Below are positions 40,526 through 50,861 of a DNA stretch of 64,000 nucleotides, in pieces. The DNA lies in NCBI RefSeq assembly GCF_007655135.1, contig NC_045134.1, forward strand, positions 16,950,568-17,014,567. Reading direction: 5' to 3'. Below the pieces are notes generated by a model. It worked only from the letters and a program-made list of their open reading frames with translations. It made no database searches and had not been told where the DNA came from. A program made the translations under genes and the position numbers. Source of the stretch: Punica granatum. Taxonomy: Eukaryota > Streptophyta > Magnoliopsida > Myrtales > Lythraceae. Within the stretch, counting starts at the first letter, position 1. Each line of letters starts with the position of its first letter.

Positions 40526-41542
40526 TGTTAGGTATATCATGGATTTATGTTTTAAGGCTCATTTGTCTACTATGTCATTAAGTATCACGATACTATTATT
40601 TGAGCCGTGTCAATGATTAATCTGGTATTCGAGCCATGCCAGCGAATAAATTGGTATTCGGAACGAGTCAGCGGCTAATATGGTATTCGAGCCGGGCCAG
40701 CGGCTAATATGGTATTACGGTCTGTGTGATAGGATGAAGTGTCACCGTAGTATCACAGACAATGAACAAAATGGTTTTGATATCGATATTATGAATTATT
40801 GAATTTATGTTATACAATATGTTTGAATGCGATTCATTCACATGAAATGTTGAACTATAGTTTTAATAGTTTTTATATAGCTATTTATAAAGTCTATTCT
40901 ACCAACTAAACTTTTAAGTTAATTCGAACTATCAAACGGAGTTTATATAGTGGTATCTTTAAAAGCAATTGTTTAATCAGTTTTATGAAAATATGCATGG
41001 ATTGAAACATTCAATTTATATGTTTTATAATATTGGATGAACTTAATGCTAGATGATGTTTATCAGAGTTTGACATCATTAGTCGATTATTGAAAATTGG
41101 TTTATGAAACGATGGTTTATGATTTTAAGTTAATTATATGAAATTTACTCTTCATGCAAGATGACTAAATTGTATATTGTTTAAATAAAAGATTTGACAA
41201 CGCTCGTTCTAGTAGAAGTGAGTCATGCTTACTTGCTCAGCAATGAGTTACTTATTGGTGAATGAGCTCACTTTTTATATTCCTACAATTTCAGATTTAG
41301 AAAGGTTTGGAGACTATACTGCATTAGATAGAAGTACTTGGAGGGTTGGAGGTTCCTTTGAAGATTTATTCAATATGGATTTGATGTTGATATTCGTTAT
41401 TGTGGAAAACTACTCAATTGAGGTATGTATATCCATATAAAAAAAATATGTGTATGTTAGGCTTTTTCTTTTTGTTGGATTAAATTAGACAGTTTACGAT
41501 TGGTTGCGCTCGTAAAGTATTAGCTGAAATTGGGGCGTGACA
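40526..41542 (+). mobile_element. Probable solo Ty3/gypsy-type LTR inserted in the copia remnant
   Basis: This non-coding block starts TGTTAGGTATATC and ends GGGGCGTGACA, a terminus common in plant gypsy LTRs. It carries no primer-binding site or gag/pol afterwards, so a solo LTR is likely. The last 29 bp (gctgaaattggg, then cgtgacagtgagcaag) are tandemly repeated to 41580. I could not match a 5-bp TSD, so the borders are provisional. Confidence 0.5.
40602..40717. repeat. Four-copy ~29-bp minisatellite
   Basis: Four units follow the form gagccgngycagcggctaat then atggtattc, with drift in each copy. They lie inside the putative solo LTR. Confidence 0.8.
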
Positions 41543-41928
41543 GTGAGCAAGGCTGAAATTGGGACGTGACAGTGAGCAAGGGGAAGAAAAAGTTTGAAAT
41601 CAATCTAACATGGTATCACATGTGAGGCGACCTGTCAAGGATCCTAGCCAAGGCTTTGATGGAGCTATCAGATGCAAGAGGTACTGTGCTTTCATTGTTA
41701 TGTACAGTTGCTTTTTCTTTTTTTCTTTTTTTTAAACTTTTGACTGCGGAGTAATTTGGAGTTGAAGCAGTGCATTCGGTATTTGCTTGTGGATCTTCCA
41801 CGAGTTGCTGTTTCTGGTGGGGATAACTTTATGCCGAGTTATTCGAAGTGTCTGTAATCGTAGAATCATTTGAAACAGTTTTGACCGAACAATTCATACT
41901 TTTGTCAAGATGTTGTCGGAAACTACTG

Positions 41929-42245
41929 GTGTGTTTAGTTTTAGAATTAAGTAGAGTTGAGTTTTGATTTTAATTGGGTTGTAATGATTGTGTTATTGAA
42001 TTATGAGAAAAAGTGTGAAAAAGTAATAAATAGTTGAGAAAAAGTAATGATTGTGTTATTGAATTGTTAAAAAAAGTAATTGATAGTTGAGAGAATTTAA
42101 TATTAAAAATTAAATTTAATGGTTAAAAAATTGAAAAAAAAGAAAAAGTAATAATTGTATTGTTGATTTTTGTTGTGTAGTGAGTAGAATTAAAATTAAA
42201 GTTAAAATTTTTAAAACGTGATTGTAAAATCAAATGGAGTGGGGA
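41929..42245. mobile_element. AT-rich MITE-like segment
   Basis: The segment runs from tgtgtttagttttagaatta to gtaaaatcaaatggagt with repeated gtaatgattgtgttattgaa words. Both the ends and the internal words resemble the 17830-18205 segment and the complement of 43440-43915. I treat these as three members of one decayed MITE family. No TSD was established. Confidence 0.4.
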
Positions 42246-44059
42246 CTGACTAGGAAGTCAGAAAGCGAAATGGGAACTTAAAAATATAGTCATGTCCTAT
42301 GGTTTTTTTGTTCTCTAATTAAAATTAATATCTGGAAGACTCATCAAATTCCGAGGATAACATACGAGCAAAATGAGTTGAGGCACAGAAGAGGCTCTAT
42401 GACACCAATCACTACTGACCCGAATTTCGCTTTCTTTGCCTTTTGATCCTAAATCTCGCTTTCTTTACCTTCTGATCCTAAACACATAGAGACATTAAAC
42501 TTGATGTGGTGTGAATCAATATGGACGTGCCAAAACATAATTTACTCTGATAACATGTAAAATTTTCACTTGGTCTATAAGTGATTGATTCAATCTTTAA
42601 TCCAGAATCTCGAGCTGATAGATTATAGAATCTAATCTCATATAAATCCATTCAATTACTCTTAACTTTTTCACATGGAATTAAATCTCAATACTCATGA
42701 AAGTGGTGACTAAGAAAGAAGTTGGAACAATAGGCCGGGGGCAATCAATTTGAGGGCTAGGATTTCGAGTGATTGAGCAATTGTACATTGTATTATCCCA
42801 TTTGACATAGTGCATTTCTTGTACCCTGTTCAAGATGTTTCTCTTTTCTTCGACTGTTTTACCAAGTAATTTCACCTTCTCATTGATGATCTCGATTAGG
42901 GGATCTAGGCTTAATTTTCCTTTTGCATAATATATTGAAATCCAAACTAAATTTAGGGGGAAAAAAAAAACATTTGTATCGATTGGGTCCACTTCATAAT
43001 TTTTGCATCAATTACATCTTTGTATATATCAATTTTATTCACGTATACATCAATTTGATCTTTTTTTTTAATCAATTTGGTCTTAGTATACATTGATTTG
43101 ATCCCTCAGTCAATCAACCGTGTGCCTTTCACAAAAATACATAAAACATCAAATACGTCATTATGTTTCCCTTTTTTCTTACATTTCTTTTCATTTTTTT
43201 CATTTACATGATTAGAGGAAGAGCACTGGTGGGGCTGCCTGCCAACGACCTCGCTCCAAGCATGCTTAGGCTACCTCCCCCACAAGGGAGATCGCGGATA
43301 GGGAATCCCCACTGGAGCTTGATCTGTTCCCTCTTACTCAAAACAGAGAGGAGAATAACAGGCAAGCCGGCCTAGCAGCACCTAATTAGTTTGTCGGGAA
43401 GATGTTAAATGATAATAAAGAAAAAGAATTACATGTTTAAAAAGCGAGAATGATGTGGTTTTGATAAATCTGATTAAAAGGTCAACTATATTTGTTTATA
43501 AAATTAAACTTAACTTAACATTATATTTCCCACAATTCAACAACACAATTATTACTTTTTATATTTTTATTCAAATTCTCTTTAATACATTTTCTTATTT
43601 ATTATTTAAATGAATTTTTAATACTAAATTTTCTTAACTATTTAACACAATCATTATTTTTTTATATTTTTCTTCAAATTCTCTCTAATATTTTTTTCTT
43701 ATATATTATTTAAATTAATCTTTTAATACTAAATTCTCTTAATTATTTAACACTTTTATTCAATTTCAATACTTTTCTTAATTCAAAAATATAATCATTA
43801 TATTTTTATCTTCATTTTTTAAAATTTCTCACGTATTTTTTCCAATTACTTTTTTTTTATCTTCTCAAATCAAACTAAATCAAATTAAATTAAACTTAAC
43901 CTGACTATTAAATGATATGTAATATTTTTAATTTCGTTTCGTTCAGGGGAACAACTGCGTTTCGTTCTGTTAAAAAGTTAAAGACGGACTAAAATGGTAG
44001 ATGAAGTATGAAAACTTGGACTAAATTGGTGACAAAATTTTTTTCGGGGGCAAAATGAA
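42246..44059. other. Intergenic spacer upstream of RPS2
   Basis: Nothing here reaches gene standard. A 103-codon open stretch on the minus strand (42681-42992) has no recognisable domain. A highly AT-rich block at 43440-43915 has repeated caatcattattttt-like words and resembles the inverted MITE family described at 41929. Confidence 0.4.
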
Positions 44060-44795
44060 ATAGAAATCTCCCATCAGACCCCTCATCTCTTCTATTCCTC
44101 TCCCTCCCCACAACCCTACCCTCCGACGGACCTTCCCTGACCGGCGCGGCGATTATTGGTGCTTCCGGGAGCCCTTGCTACTCCTTCCCCATCGCGACGT
44201 GCTGCCCCCTGCAGCTCCACCGCTACCGGCGACCAGCTGCTGTTCCAACCTCCCGCTCTACCCTGACCAGAGCTGCTCCGGCCTCCCGCTCCACCGCGAC
44301 CAGCTCCAACTGCTCCACCGACCTTCCTCTCCACCTCGACCAAGCTGCTGCTGCTCCAGAGAGATCAAGAAATTTACCTCAATTTTCTGAATTTCGCAGG
44401 TCTATCCTTCATTTCATGTTCCTGCGTCAATTTTGACTGAAATTTGGGGATTTTCGGTTTTTTAAAGATGGGTCAGTGAGTTCTCTGTGGAAAAGGGATT
44501 GATTGTCTCATCAGAATGTATGAGCTGAAGAGGAAAGTTTGATTTTTCACTATATGTTGTTTTACCCAGTTCTGGGCTAACAATGAATGAGAGGCAGTAA
44601 CAAAAAGAAAACACATTTTTCTGAGTGGAATGTATGGTCGTTCATTGCTACTTAGCTGAGCAGATTTGGTTCGGTTTTCCTGTTGTCATCTGTGTTTGTT
44701 TGTTGCTTACTCTACGATCAGTTGCACTAAACGTGTGTCGGATGAAATTGGAATATTTCTTCAGCTCGCTGTCTCTTTTATGCAGTTACATTCCA
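44060..44795 (+). promoter_or_regulatory. RPS2 5' region: leader and probable 5'-UTR intron
   Basis: A CT-rich tract at 44070-44115, then a GC-rich stretch to about 44400, look like a promoter-proximal leader. A splice acceptor (cttttatgcag, ending 44785) lies 10 bp before the start codon, which suggests a 5'-UTR intron. Possible donors are CAG|GTCTAT at 44400 and CA|GTGAGT near 44473. Transcript data would decide between them. Confidence 0.5.
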
Positions 44796-45452
44796 ATGAC
44801 GCTCCATTCGATTGTTATCCAAAAGCTCCTGAGTGGAAATGCCCATGTGGGCCGCCGAGCGGCTTCTGAGCACTTCAAGGTTTTCACCTACGGGATCCGG
44901 AACCAGATGCCCATCATCGACTCGGACAAAACCCTGATCTGCCTCCGCAGCGCCTGCGATTTCATTGGCTCTCTGGTCCGCCAGAAGGGCCGGTTCATGT
45001 TTGTCAACACCAACCCACTCTTCGACGAAATTGTTGAGCAGATGACCAAGAAGATTGGCTGCTACTCCCCCAGCAACAACGTCCTCTGGAGGACCGGTGG
45101 GTTCCTCACTAACAGCTGCAGCCCGAAGAAGTTTCGCTCCCGGAACAAGAAGCTCTGCTTCGGTCCCACCAGCCCCCCCGACTGCCTTGTGGTTCTGGAC
45201 ACCGAGAGGAAGTCCTCAGTGATCCTCGAGGCTGACAAGTTGCAGATTCCCGTGGTGGCTTTGGTTGATTCCAGGATGCCGTGGGAATGTTACAAGAGGA
45301 TCACGTACCCTGTCCCGGCCAACGACTCAGTGCAGTTCGTGTACTTGTTCTGCAACATGATCACGAAGACCTTCCTTCTCGAGAAGGAGAAGCTCACTGC
45401 TGCGGAAGACAGGCTCGCTATTGGGCCAGCTGATCTGAGGATCGGGTCGTAG
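44796..45452 (+). CDS. RPS2: Mitochondrial small-subunit ribosomal protein uS2m (RPS2), nuclear gene
   Basis: A 218-residue protein of the uS2 family that helps form the head of the mitochondrial ribosome's small subunit. I recognise the plant mitochondrial form: start MTLHSIVIQKLL, then GRRAASEHFKVFTYGIRN, IIDSDKTLICLRSACDF, FVNTNPLFDEIVEQM, GGFLTNSCSPKKFRSRNKKL, CFGPTSPPDCLVVLDTERKS, SVILEADKLQIPVVALVDS and ITYPVPANDSVQFVYLFCNM. The length is close to the Arabidopsis nuclear copy. The open frame extends upstream to 44625, but those residues are unrelated and the stretch includes a splice acceptor, so I start at 44796. No separate presequence is visible. The coding region is one exon and clearly GC-richer than its surroundings. 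Confidence 0.93.
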   Translation: MTLHSIVIQKLLSGNAHVGRRAASEHFKVFTYGIRNQMPIIDSDKTLICLRSACDFIGSLVRQKGRFMFVNTNPLFDEIVEQMTKKIGCYSPSNNVLWRTGGFLTNSCSPKKFRSRNKKLCFGPTSPPDCLVVLDTERKSSVILEADKLQIPVVALVDSRMPWECYKRITYPVPANDSVQFVYLFCNMITKTFLLEKEKLTAAEDRLAIGPADLRIGS

Positions 45453-46486
45453 TAGCAATTTCTTCTGTTTCCCTACTGTTCCAGTGATGATCGGCTTTTG
45501 AGCTTTTTGGGTTGTTAGATTTTAAGGCCTTTGTGGTGCCTGAGAACTTTTCGAGCATAGCGTAATTAGAGTAGCATGATGCTAAAATGCTTTTACTCAT
45601 GAATGATATATCTTTCACCTGTTATGCTGCTTTGGTCTATGGAAAAAGACTTGAATAAGATCTTTGTCTGAGTCGGATGAAAAATTTATGCAGTTTTATG
45701 TGATTTGTAAAGGCTACATCCCTGCAATAAGAATTACATTATTATCCTTGATGCCTCTATTCGTTGAAATTTTTCTGGTGTGCTCGTTCTATTTTGGTAT
45801 TATGGCTGAAATTCCTCGAAGCAACAGTGTGCAATGGTAGTAAAAGTATCAGCCTTTAGACGGTGCTTCTTATTGTATCTCAGGTTTCTTCTTGACTTTG
45901 TGTGTTGACTACACTTGATGCTGAACATAGTATTTGATATTATTTACACCTTTGTCCGTTGATGTCTATAATCTCGTTCTATGTTGTTATTTTGTTGGGT
46001 AAGCAGATGTAAAGGCAATTTGTGATTTTATTTCTCAGGCTGCTATTCTTTTATGGTATTTTGCCATATTTCACAATCTGGGAGAGTGACGGTCAACCCA
46101 TGGAGAGGTACTGAAAGGAAGAGCAAGGTTGGTAAAAACATGGGGGGCCTATTGTTTCTTACCGAGAATCACAACTCATTCTTTTATGTACTCCTATTTT
46201 ATTCGATGATCAATCATTTCTAGGCATTTACGCTATTTTCAGCAATAATCTGGTGAATGTGACATGATGAGGATACAGACTTAATTTTACTCTGAACCAT
46301 GCACTATAATCCCCTTTCTTTCCAGGGCAAGGACAGAGGATACACGCTGCTGCTTTGAACTAGATATATATCTTTATGCATTGGGAAGCTTTTGTATTAA
46401 CTGGTCTGTTAAAAAGTTTAGAGCTTTTGGAACAGACATGGAAATTGATGGTCCCAAGTGAGTATTAATATAATTCCCGTGAGCAG
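45453..46486 (+). other. RPS2 3' UTR and spacer
   Basis: The 3' UTR probably ends within about 300 bp of the stop; aataaga near 45655 could serve as a poly(A) signal. The rest up to 46486 has no gene I can support. The SHBY-like fragment begins directly afterwards. Confidence 0.4.
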
Positions 46487-47345
46487 AAGCCAGAAAGAAC
46501 TTTGCTGATATCTGCCGGTGATGAAGGAGCAACAAAGGTGTGTATCTGATGATATTGCTGATACAAAAGTCATTCGTCTTGATCTTGTATTAGTTTATCT
46601 TTATATTCTCCCTTTTCTTACAGGTGCTTAGCATTATAGATTGAACTTATCATGTTTTCAGGGACTTGAAGAGCTCGAGTATTGAGTAACTGGTGAGAAG
46701 AAGGAACATGAGCAGACATGAGATGCTTCTGATTACAGCGAGAAAGTTTAAATAACTATTTCTTATATTGGTGTATCTCTCACCAACTTTGATTCACAGG
46801 TGCATAGGACGGAGTTCCCTTTAAGCTGTCTTTATGACCGATTTTTCTGTCTCTCTTCCCTCGCCATTGTAGGACAGAGTCCCTTTAAGCAGTCTATGTC
46901 CGATTTTTCTGTCTCTCTTCCCTCGCCATTGTTTTGTCTTTCTGTAGGAATTGCCTTTTTGTCTGCATAAAGGGCATGATCATTGATCTGCCTCCCAGCA
47001 TGGATCAACAGAGGCTTCCGATTAGGTCTCATTGCAAATCGACAGCCAACAACATACTATGGTCATTGTTGTTATTTGATCTTGACTCATGAAGTAATTT
47101 GTATGGTCTCGAAGATGGTGGTGGGAACTGGTGTGAGGACTTGCAGATTCTTTCGCACAACTCTTGTGATTGTGAATCTGTCATCTGCCTGTGTCAAAGT
47201 GGAGCAAGAAAATAGGTGCTATAATCCCAAGGTAAGAGCTGCTAGCTTCCTTTTGCACTGTGAGAAATTTCAAGAGATAAGAGTACCAGGCCTTCATCTG
47301 CGCCTTAGGCCTGTGACATGTCTCTACACACCTGTAGACTGATTA
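46487..47345 (+). pseudogene. Decayed duplicate of SHBY exons 35-37 with introns
   Basis: On the plus strand this matches the complement of 4100-4965, exon by exon and intron by intron. Copy exon 35 (46487-46537) is 51 nt, the same as the original, and reads Lys-Pro-Glu-Arg-Thr-Leu-Leu-Ile-Ser-Ala. Copy exon 36 (46624-46799, 176 against 177 nt) has stops in place of Ser after Ile-Ile-Asp and later, plus a 1-nt loss. Copy exon 37 (46948-47231) keeps its acceptor and donor GTAAGA but is shifted and shortened. Intron homology continues to about 47345. Because introns are present it is a DNA duplicate, not a retrocopy. It is too short to encode a working protein. Confidence 0.9.
46806..46935. repeat. 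~65-bp tandem duplication inside the SHBY-like fragment
   Basis: Two adjacent copies of ccctttaag, then tct, then gaccgatttttctgtctctc and ttccctcgccattgt lie in the copy of intron 36. The original intron at 4560-4654 is shorter and has only one such segment, so the duplication arose after copying. Confidence 0.8.
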
Positions 47346-47352
47346 TGAGCTA

Positions 47353-48250
47353 ATGAGAAAGCATCTAGAGTTAGTTCTCAGGCTTAATCTGCAGACATGG
47401 GCTTTTGATGTTTGCAGAGCTTCTGATGCAAATCGTAGCACGACTTCAAGGGATCCAGTTCAAGTTCCAATTGGATCGATTACGCGAGCACGAGCAAAGA
47501 AGTTTAAAGATGAACTCAACGGCCTGATTCAAGAGGATTGGGCTCAAGCAAATTCGTGGAGGCCTATTGGATATGAATTACGTGATCCCCGGACAAGGCT
47601 AAATTCAACAAGTGTTTGAGAAAGTTTTTAGAATATTTGTAGATCAAGAGAAGATATCATCAGATTTGTTTAAAGTTTAAATCTCATGGAGATATTCTCG
47701 GGATATTTAGATTTCATATATTTATAGATTATGTCATATTTCTATCGATATTTTAGGTTTTATTTTCCTTATCTATAGGAGGAGATATGGCCAGATTAGG
47801 ATTAGTTTATGTATATATATATTCATCTTAGTGAATTTTTAATAAAAAAGGAATATTCAGAAATTGTGAGAGTATTCTTTTTGGTTCTTGAATAATTAAT
47901 TCGAACTTATCGGAAATTTTCGTAGTGTTCATCATCGACTTATCAAATGGCTTTCCACCACTGTTTGTGTCGTCTTCATCGACTTATCAAACGGTATTTC
48001 ATCACTGTTTGTGGCGTCTTCTGATATACCGAGGTTCTTATTTCACAATAAATAACGGGTTGAGGTTAGTTATACCAAGGTTCTTGTTTATATTGTAAAT
48101 AACGGGTCGAGGGTTTGTCAATTAAATCTGATTGTGGAACGATCTTGGGTTCCTTTAGTTGTCGGGTCTCGTCATTCTTGGTGGGAATCGCGTAAGCTTC
48201 TGTAGGATGCTGACTTCCAACATATCAGCTTTAGATTATAGATGAATGGA
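47353..48250 (+). mobile_element. Ty3/gypsy 3' fragment: polyprotein tail and LTR-like sequence
   Basis: The frame 47353-47619 contains RDPVQVPIGSITRARAKKFK followed by a Glu-Leu-Asn-Gly-Leu-Ile-Gln segment, a tail typical of plant gypsy polyproteins downstream of integrase. The rest of pol is absent. After the stop, about 47620-48210 looks like an LTR: AT-rich, with a TATA-like run at 47811 and a tandem word (catcgacttatcaa, then ggcgtcttc) at 47935-48020. It starts just where SHBY-like homology stops. Confidence 0.6.
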
Positions 48251-48361
48251 AAGTAGCAGATATTAAATAGTAGCTTTATTTCCCATGGTTATCTGCCAAG
48301 ACTCTGTTAAGGGAGGCATCTGCCAGGTGGAATCTATGAAGGCTTCCGTGTTTAATGAAAT

Positions 48362-48750
48362 GGGAAAAAGACAAAAACTCCATTTGTGATTTGAGATTGG
48401 GACAAATCACATCATATTCTTTTATTTGGGATAATTAACCTCCTTGTAGTTTGCTCCGTTAGACATAAGGATTACGGCGTTAATTTTTTTTCCATTTTCA
48501 ATCGGTGATCCTAACCCCTTCTCCCTTCAATTTTTCTTTATAGGACTAAAATGAAACAAAATGAAAAGTTGAGGATATGAATGATAAAAGAAAAAGATTT
48601 AAGACCAAAATGATTAAAAATGAAAAAAATTAATGCCGCAACTCTCTATGTCTAATGGAGCAAATCACAGGGGATTAATTATCCCAAATAAAAGAAAATG
48701 ATACGATTTATCCCGATCACTAATCACAAGGGGATTTTTGTCTTTTTCTC
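48362..48750. mobile_element. Foldback MULE family A, copy 2, 389 bp
   Basis: The ends gggaaaaagacaaaaactcc and gtctttttctc and most of the sequence match the 38095-38957 element, including gcgttaattttttt and gacataaggattac-like words. It lacks the secondary insertion and most of the GC-rich centre. The flanks taatgaaat (48353-48361) and ttacgaaat (48751-48759) fit a 9-bp TSD with two changes, so this copy looks older. Confidence 0.8.
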
Positions 48751-48759
48751 TTACGAAAT

Positions 48760-49683
48760 CTATGCTATTGGTCAGACGGATTTCACCAAAGGGGGTCAAG
48801 AACCTTCCCGATAAGGGCAGAGTTCCATTGCTTTGGATCCCAAAGTCACCAACTAGAATGAGATGTAGCACTTAGCTAGATTCAGATGCGTCAATACTTT
48901 TTCTCGATGCACGAGTTCGAGACAAGACCTGATTTGCTTTACTCATCAGCTGAATGACTGGGGAATCAGCAGTACCGCTTTCTTGGTTCGTTTTAGACAT
49001 CAAAGGCAAATTAAAACCTGTTAATGAATTAGGGATCTCAGTTATATTCATGAATTCACATTCCCAAATGCCTTACCTAGGTACTTGTTGCTCATTCACC
49101 CATTTTTCCACTTTAGGTGCAAATGATATCTTTTAAATACATGAAAATTAACCAGTAATATTTGAAGAGACTGTGAGACAGATCTAGACAAAATTGACAA
49201 GGGCCTAAAACAAGGGAAAAATCCAGACAAAATTGGCAAGGACTTAAAACTGGGGGGGCATTAAGTGTGAAATGCTTAATTTTATTTGTCCACATGGAAA
49301 TTGACCTTGCCGTGAGGTTCTAATCTCCTAACTAGTTGTCCATGGCGTGCATGAACTGATCCCCGGATGGGCCTAAAATCTGTAAGTCATGTTTGGTACG
49401 AGAGAATTGGATGAAATAAAAATGGATTATTATCTTGTCTGGTTGCACTTATAAAAGTTGAAATGAGCATTCATCTGCTACGATCTTCTCTTCAATTTGA
49501 TGTATTGATTATTCCTTCCAACGAGTTACGAAATGCTCATTCCACCACTTCAACAAAAAATATGGACATAAATATGCATCTTGATTGCTTAAACAGAATA
49601 TTGGTGGATAAGTCTTAACTTTTCTGTTACACTCTACCATGTTTTCAATATCAACCTGAAAATACAAATTTTCTCTTAATATC
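48760..49683. other. Spacer
   Basis: No supported gene. A minus-strand stretch at about 49509-49655 follows a ttttcag acceptor-like site and stays open for 49 codons to a TAA, but has no recognisable domain. A word, caaaattgacaagggcctaa, is imperfectly repeated at 49188 and 49219. Confidence 0.4.
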
Positions 49684-49688
49684 GTTAC

Positions 49689-50395
49689 TGATGCGAACCT
49701 CGACGAACATGCCGCGAGACCCAATAATAATAGAATGAGATCAAACCCGGGATCGTCTAATGAAGGTTTCAAGGATAGAGAATATTGACCCGCTGACTAT
49801 AAAGAGCCAGAAACCAATATTATAATATGGAATATTGACCCGCTAGCTATAAGGAGCTAGAAACCAATATTATAAATGTCGGGAATCACAAGTCATCACA
49901 CTTGCAATATCGTCAAAGTTGCTGCAGAGCAGCTCAGAGAAAACCTCTCTCACAAAGTTGAATAAAAACTGATCTATCTTCTCTAGGGAGGCCACATACC
50001 TATTTATAGAGAGATACTAGCTGATAACTTAAATGGGCTAATGGACTTTGACTAAAATAAATCCTAAGTGTAATGAGCCCAAAATGAAATAGGCCCAAGT
50101 AATTAAAAAGCAACTGAATTCAGCCCTTTGAACTTGGATCATCTTCTAAATAGATTTCTAGGATATGAACGATCGTGACTTTTAGTTCCACATGCAGCCG
50201 CCCAAGAGCTTGACTACTCCTCCATGGACATGCAATAACATCCTTTGCATAGCTAGTTCGATTCGCTTGGCTCGTGCTCTTTTTCTAAGTCCAGCTAGCA
50301 CGTGCATGTCCTAATGCTCGACTTCATGCCATACCCCGTCATCCTGGAATGCTTCCACATGCCCGTGTGAAGGGTCCTATAGCTGGATCATATCA
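49689..50395 (-). repeat. 3' LTR of the non-autonomous element (707 bp)
   Basis: Direct-repeat partner of the 51785-52583 LTR, with TG..CA ends on the element strand (TGATATGATCC, then GCATCA). It has a single copy of the 92-bp U3 unit and the 50-bp period repeat at 49781 and 49831. Confidence 0.92.
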
Positions 50396-50724
50396 TTCCC
50401 CCTCTCTTCAAAAAAATTCGTCCTCGAATCTATGACAACTAACTTGATTGGTGACTTTTCTGGAGGCATTTGCTCGAGAAAGACGTTCTTGAATTCCTCA
50501 CTTTTCTCGTCAATGGGCCGCTTGATTTGAAGTTGCTCTTCCTCCTTTTGGTTAGGTGGAAGCGGCAATAGCGTTGCGTTCTGACCATCGTTGTCTAGGA
50601 ATTGAAAAGCAATATGACCATTCTCTTTGCGTTGGGTTGAAACTTGTTTGTGGGTTTCTCTTTTATTGGCTTCAAGGCTATTTTCTCTTCCTTCTTCGTC
50701 GAGGAACCCCACTTCAATTTGCAA
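50377..50724 (-). CDS. Gypsy pol C-terminal-like ORF of the non-autonomous element
   Basis: A 115-codon frame, lysine/glutamate-rich, ending DSRTNFFEERGNDMIQL. The Asp-Ser-Arg-Thr-Asn tail followed by an acidic-glycine stretch is common at the very end of plant gypsy polyproteins and overlaps the polypurine tract here. This supports an internal deletion joining the gag start to the pol end. Confidence 0.5.
   Translation of the reverse strand: MQIEVGFLDEEGRENSLEANKRETHKQVSTQRKENGHIAFQFLDNDGQNATLLPLPPNQKEEEQLQIKRPIDEKSEEFKNVFLEQMPPEKSPIKLVVIDSRTNFFEERGNDMIQL
50396..50406 (-). other. Polypurine tract
   Basis: GAGAGGGGGAA on the element strand immediately precedes the 3' LTR's TGATATG, as expected for plus-strand priming. 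Confidence 0.8.
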
Positions 50725-50861
50725 GAGGATGAACCAGAAGCTTTGTCATAGCCATCTAGCAACTGTTCAATCCGTTTGTCTCGCCTTTCCAACCAATCGT
50801 AAATCAAATCAACCATCACATTCATGCGCTCAAATTGTTGTTGCACATCTCGGATAATCAT
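50595..50861 (-). CDS. Gag N-terminal-like ORF of the non-autonomous element
   Basis: An 88-codon open frame starting MIIRDVQQQFERMNV with a charged, coiled-coil-like segment (DWLERRDKRIEQLL). This resembles the first part of plant gypsy gag proteins, but the capsid and zinc-knuckle parts are missing. It overlaps the next frame, so the two may have been one frame before a frameshift. No enzyme activity is expected. Confidence 0.5.
   Translation of the reverse strand: MIIRDVQQQFERMNVMVDLIYDWLERRDKRIEQLLDGYDKASGSSSCKLKWGSSTKKEEKIALKPIKEKPTNKFQPNAKRMVILLFNS

Noticed and set aside
40602..40717. Regular short repeats that could suggest a CRISPR-like array
   Set aside because: Plant LTR minisatellite: units are contiguous and have no unique spacers.
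42681..42992. 103-codon minus-strand ORF
   Set aside because: No recognisable domain, no splice context and AT-rich surroundings.
44116..44390. GC-rich overlapping ORFs on both strands upstream of RPS2
   Set aside because: Low-complexity Gly/Ser/Pro reading of a leader region; no domain.
44625..44795. 57-codon upstream extension of the RPS2 reading frame
   Set aside because: Unrelated to the family's N-terminus and contains a good splice acceptor (ends 44785); more likely a 5'-UTR intron.
48771..48862. Short plus-strand frame that looks peptide-like
   Set aside because: Too short and flanked by a transposon; no family motif fits.
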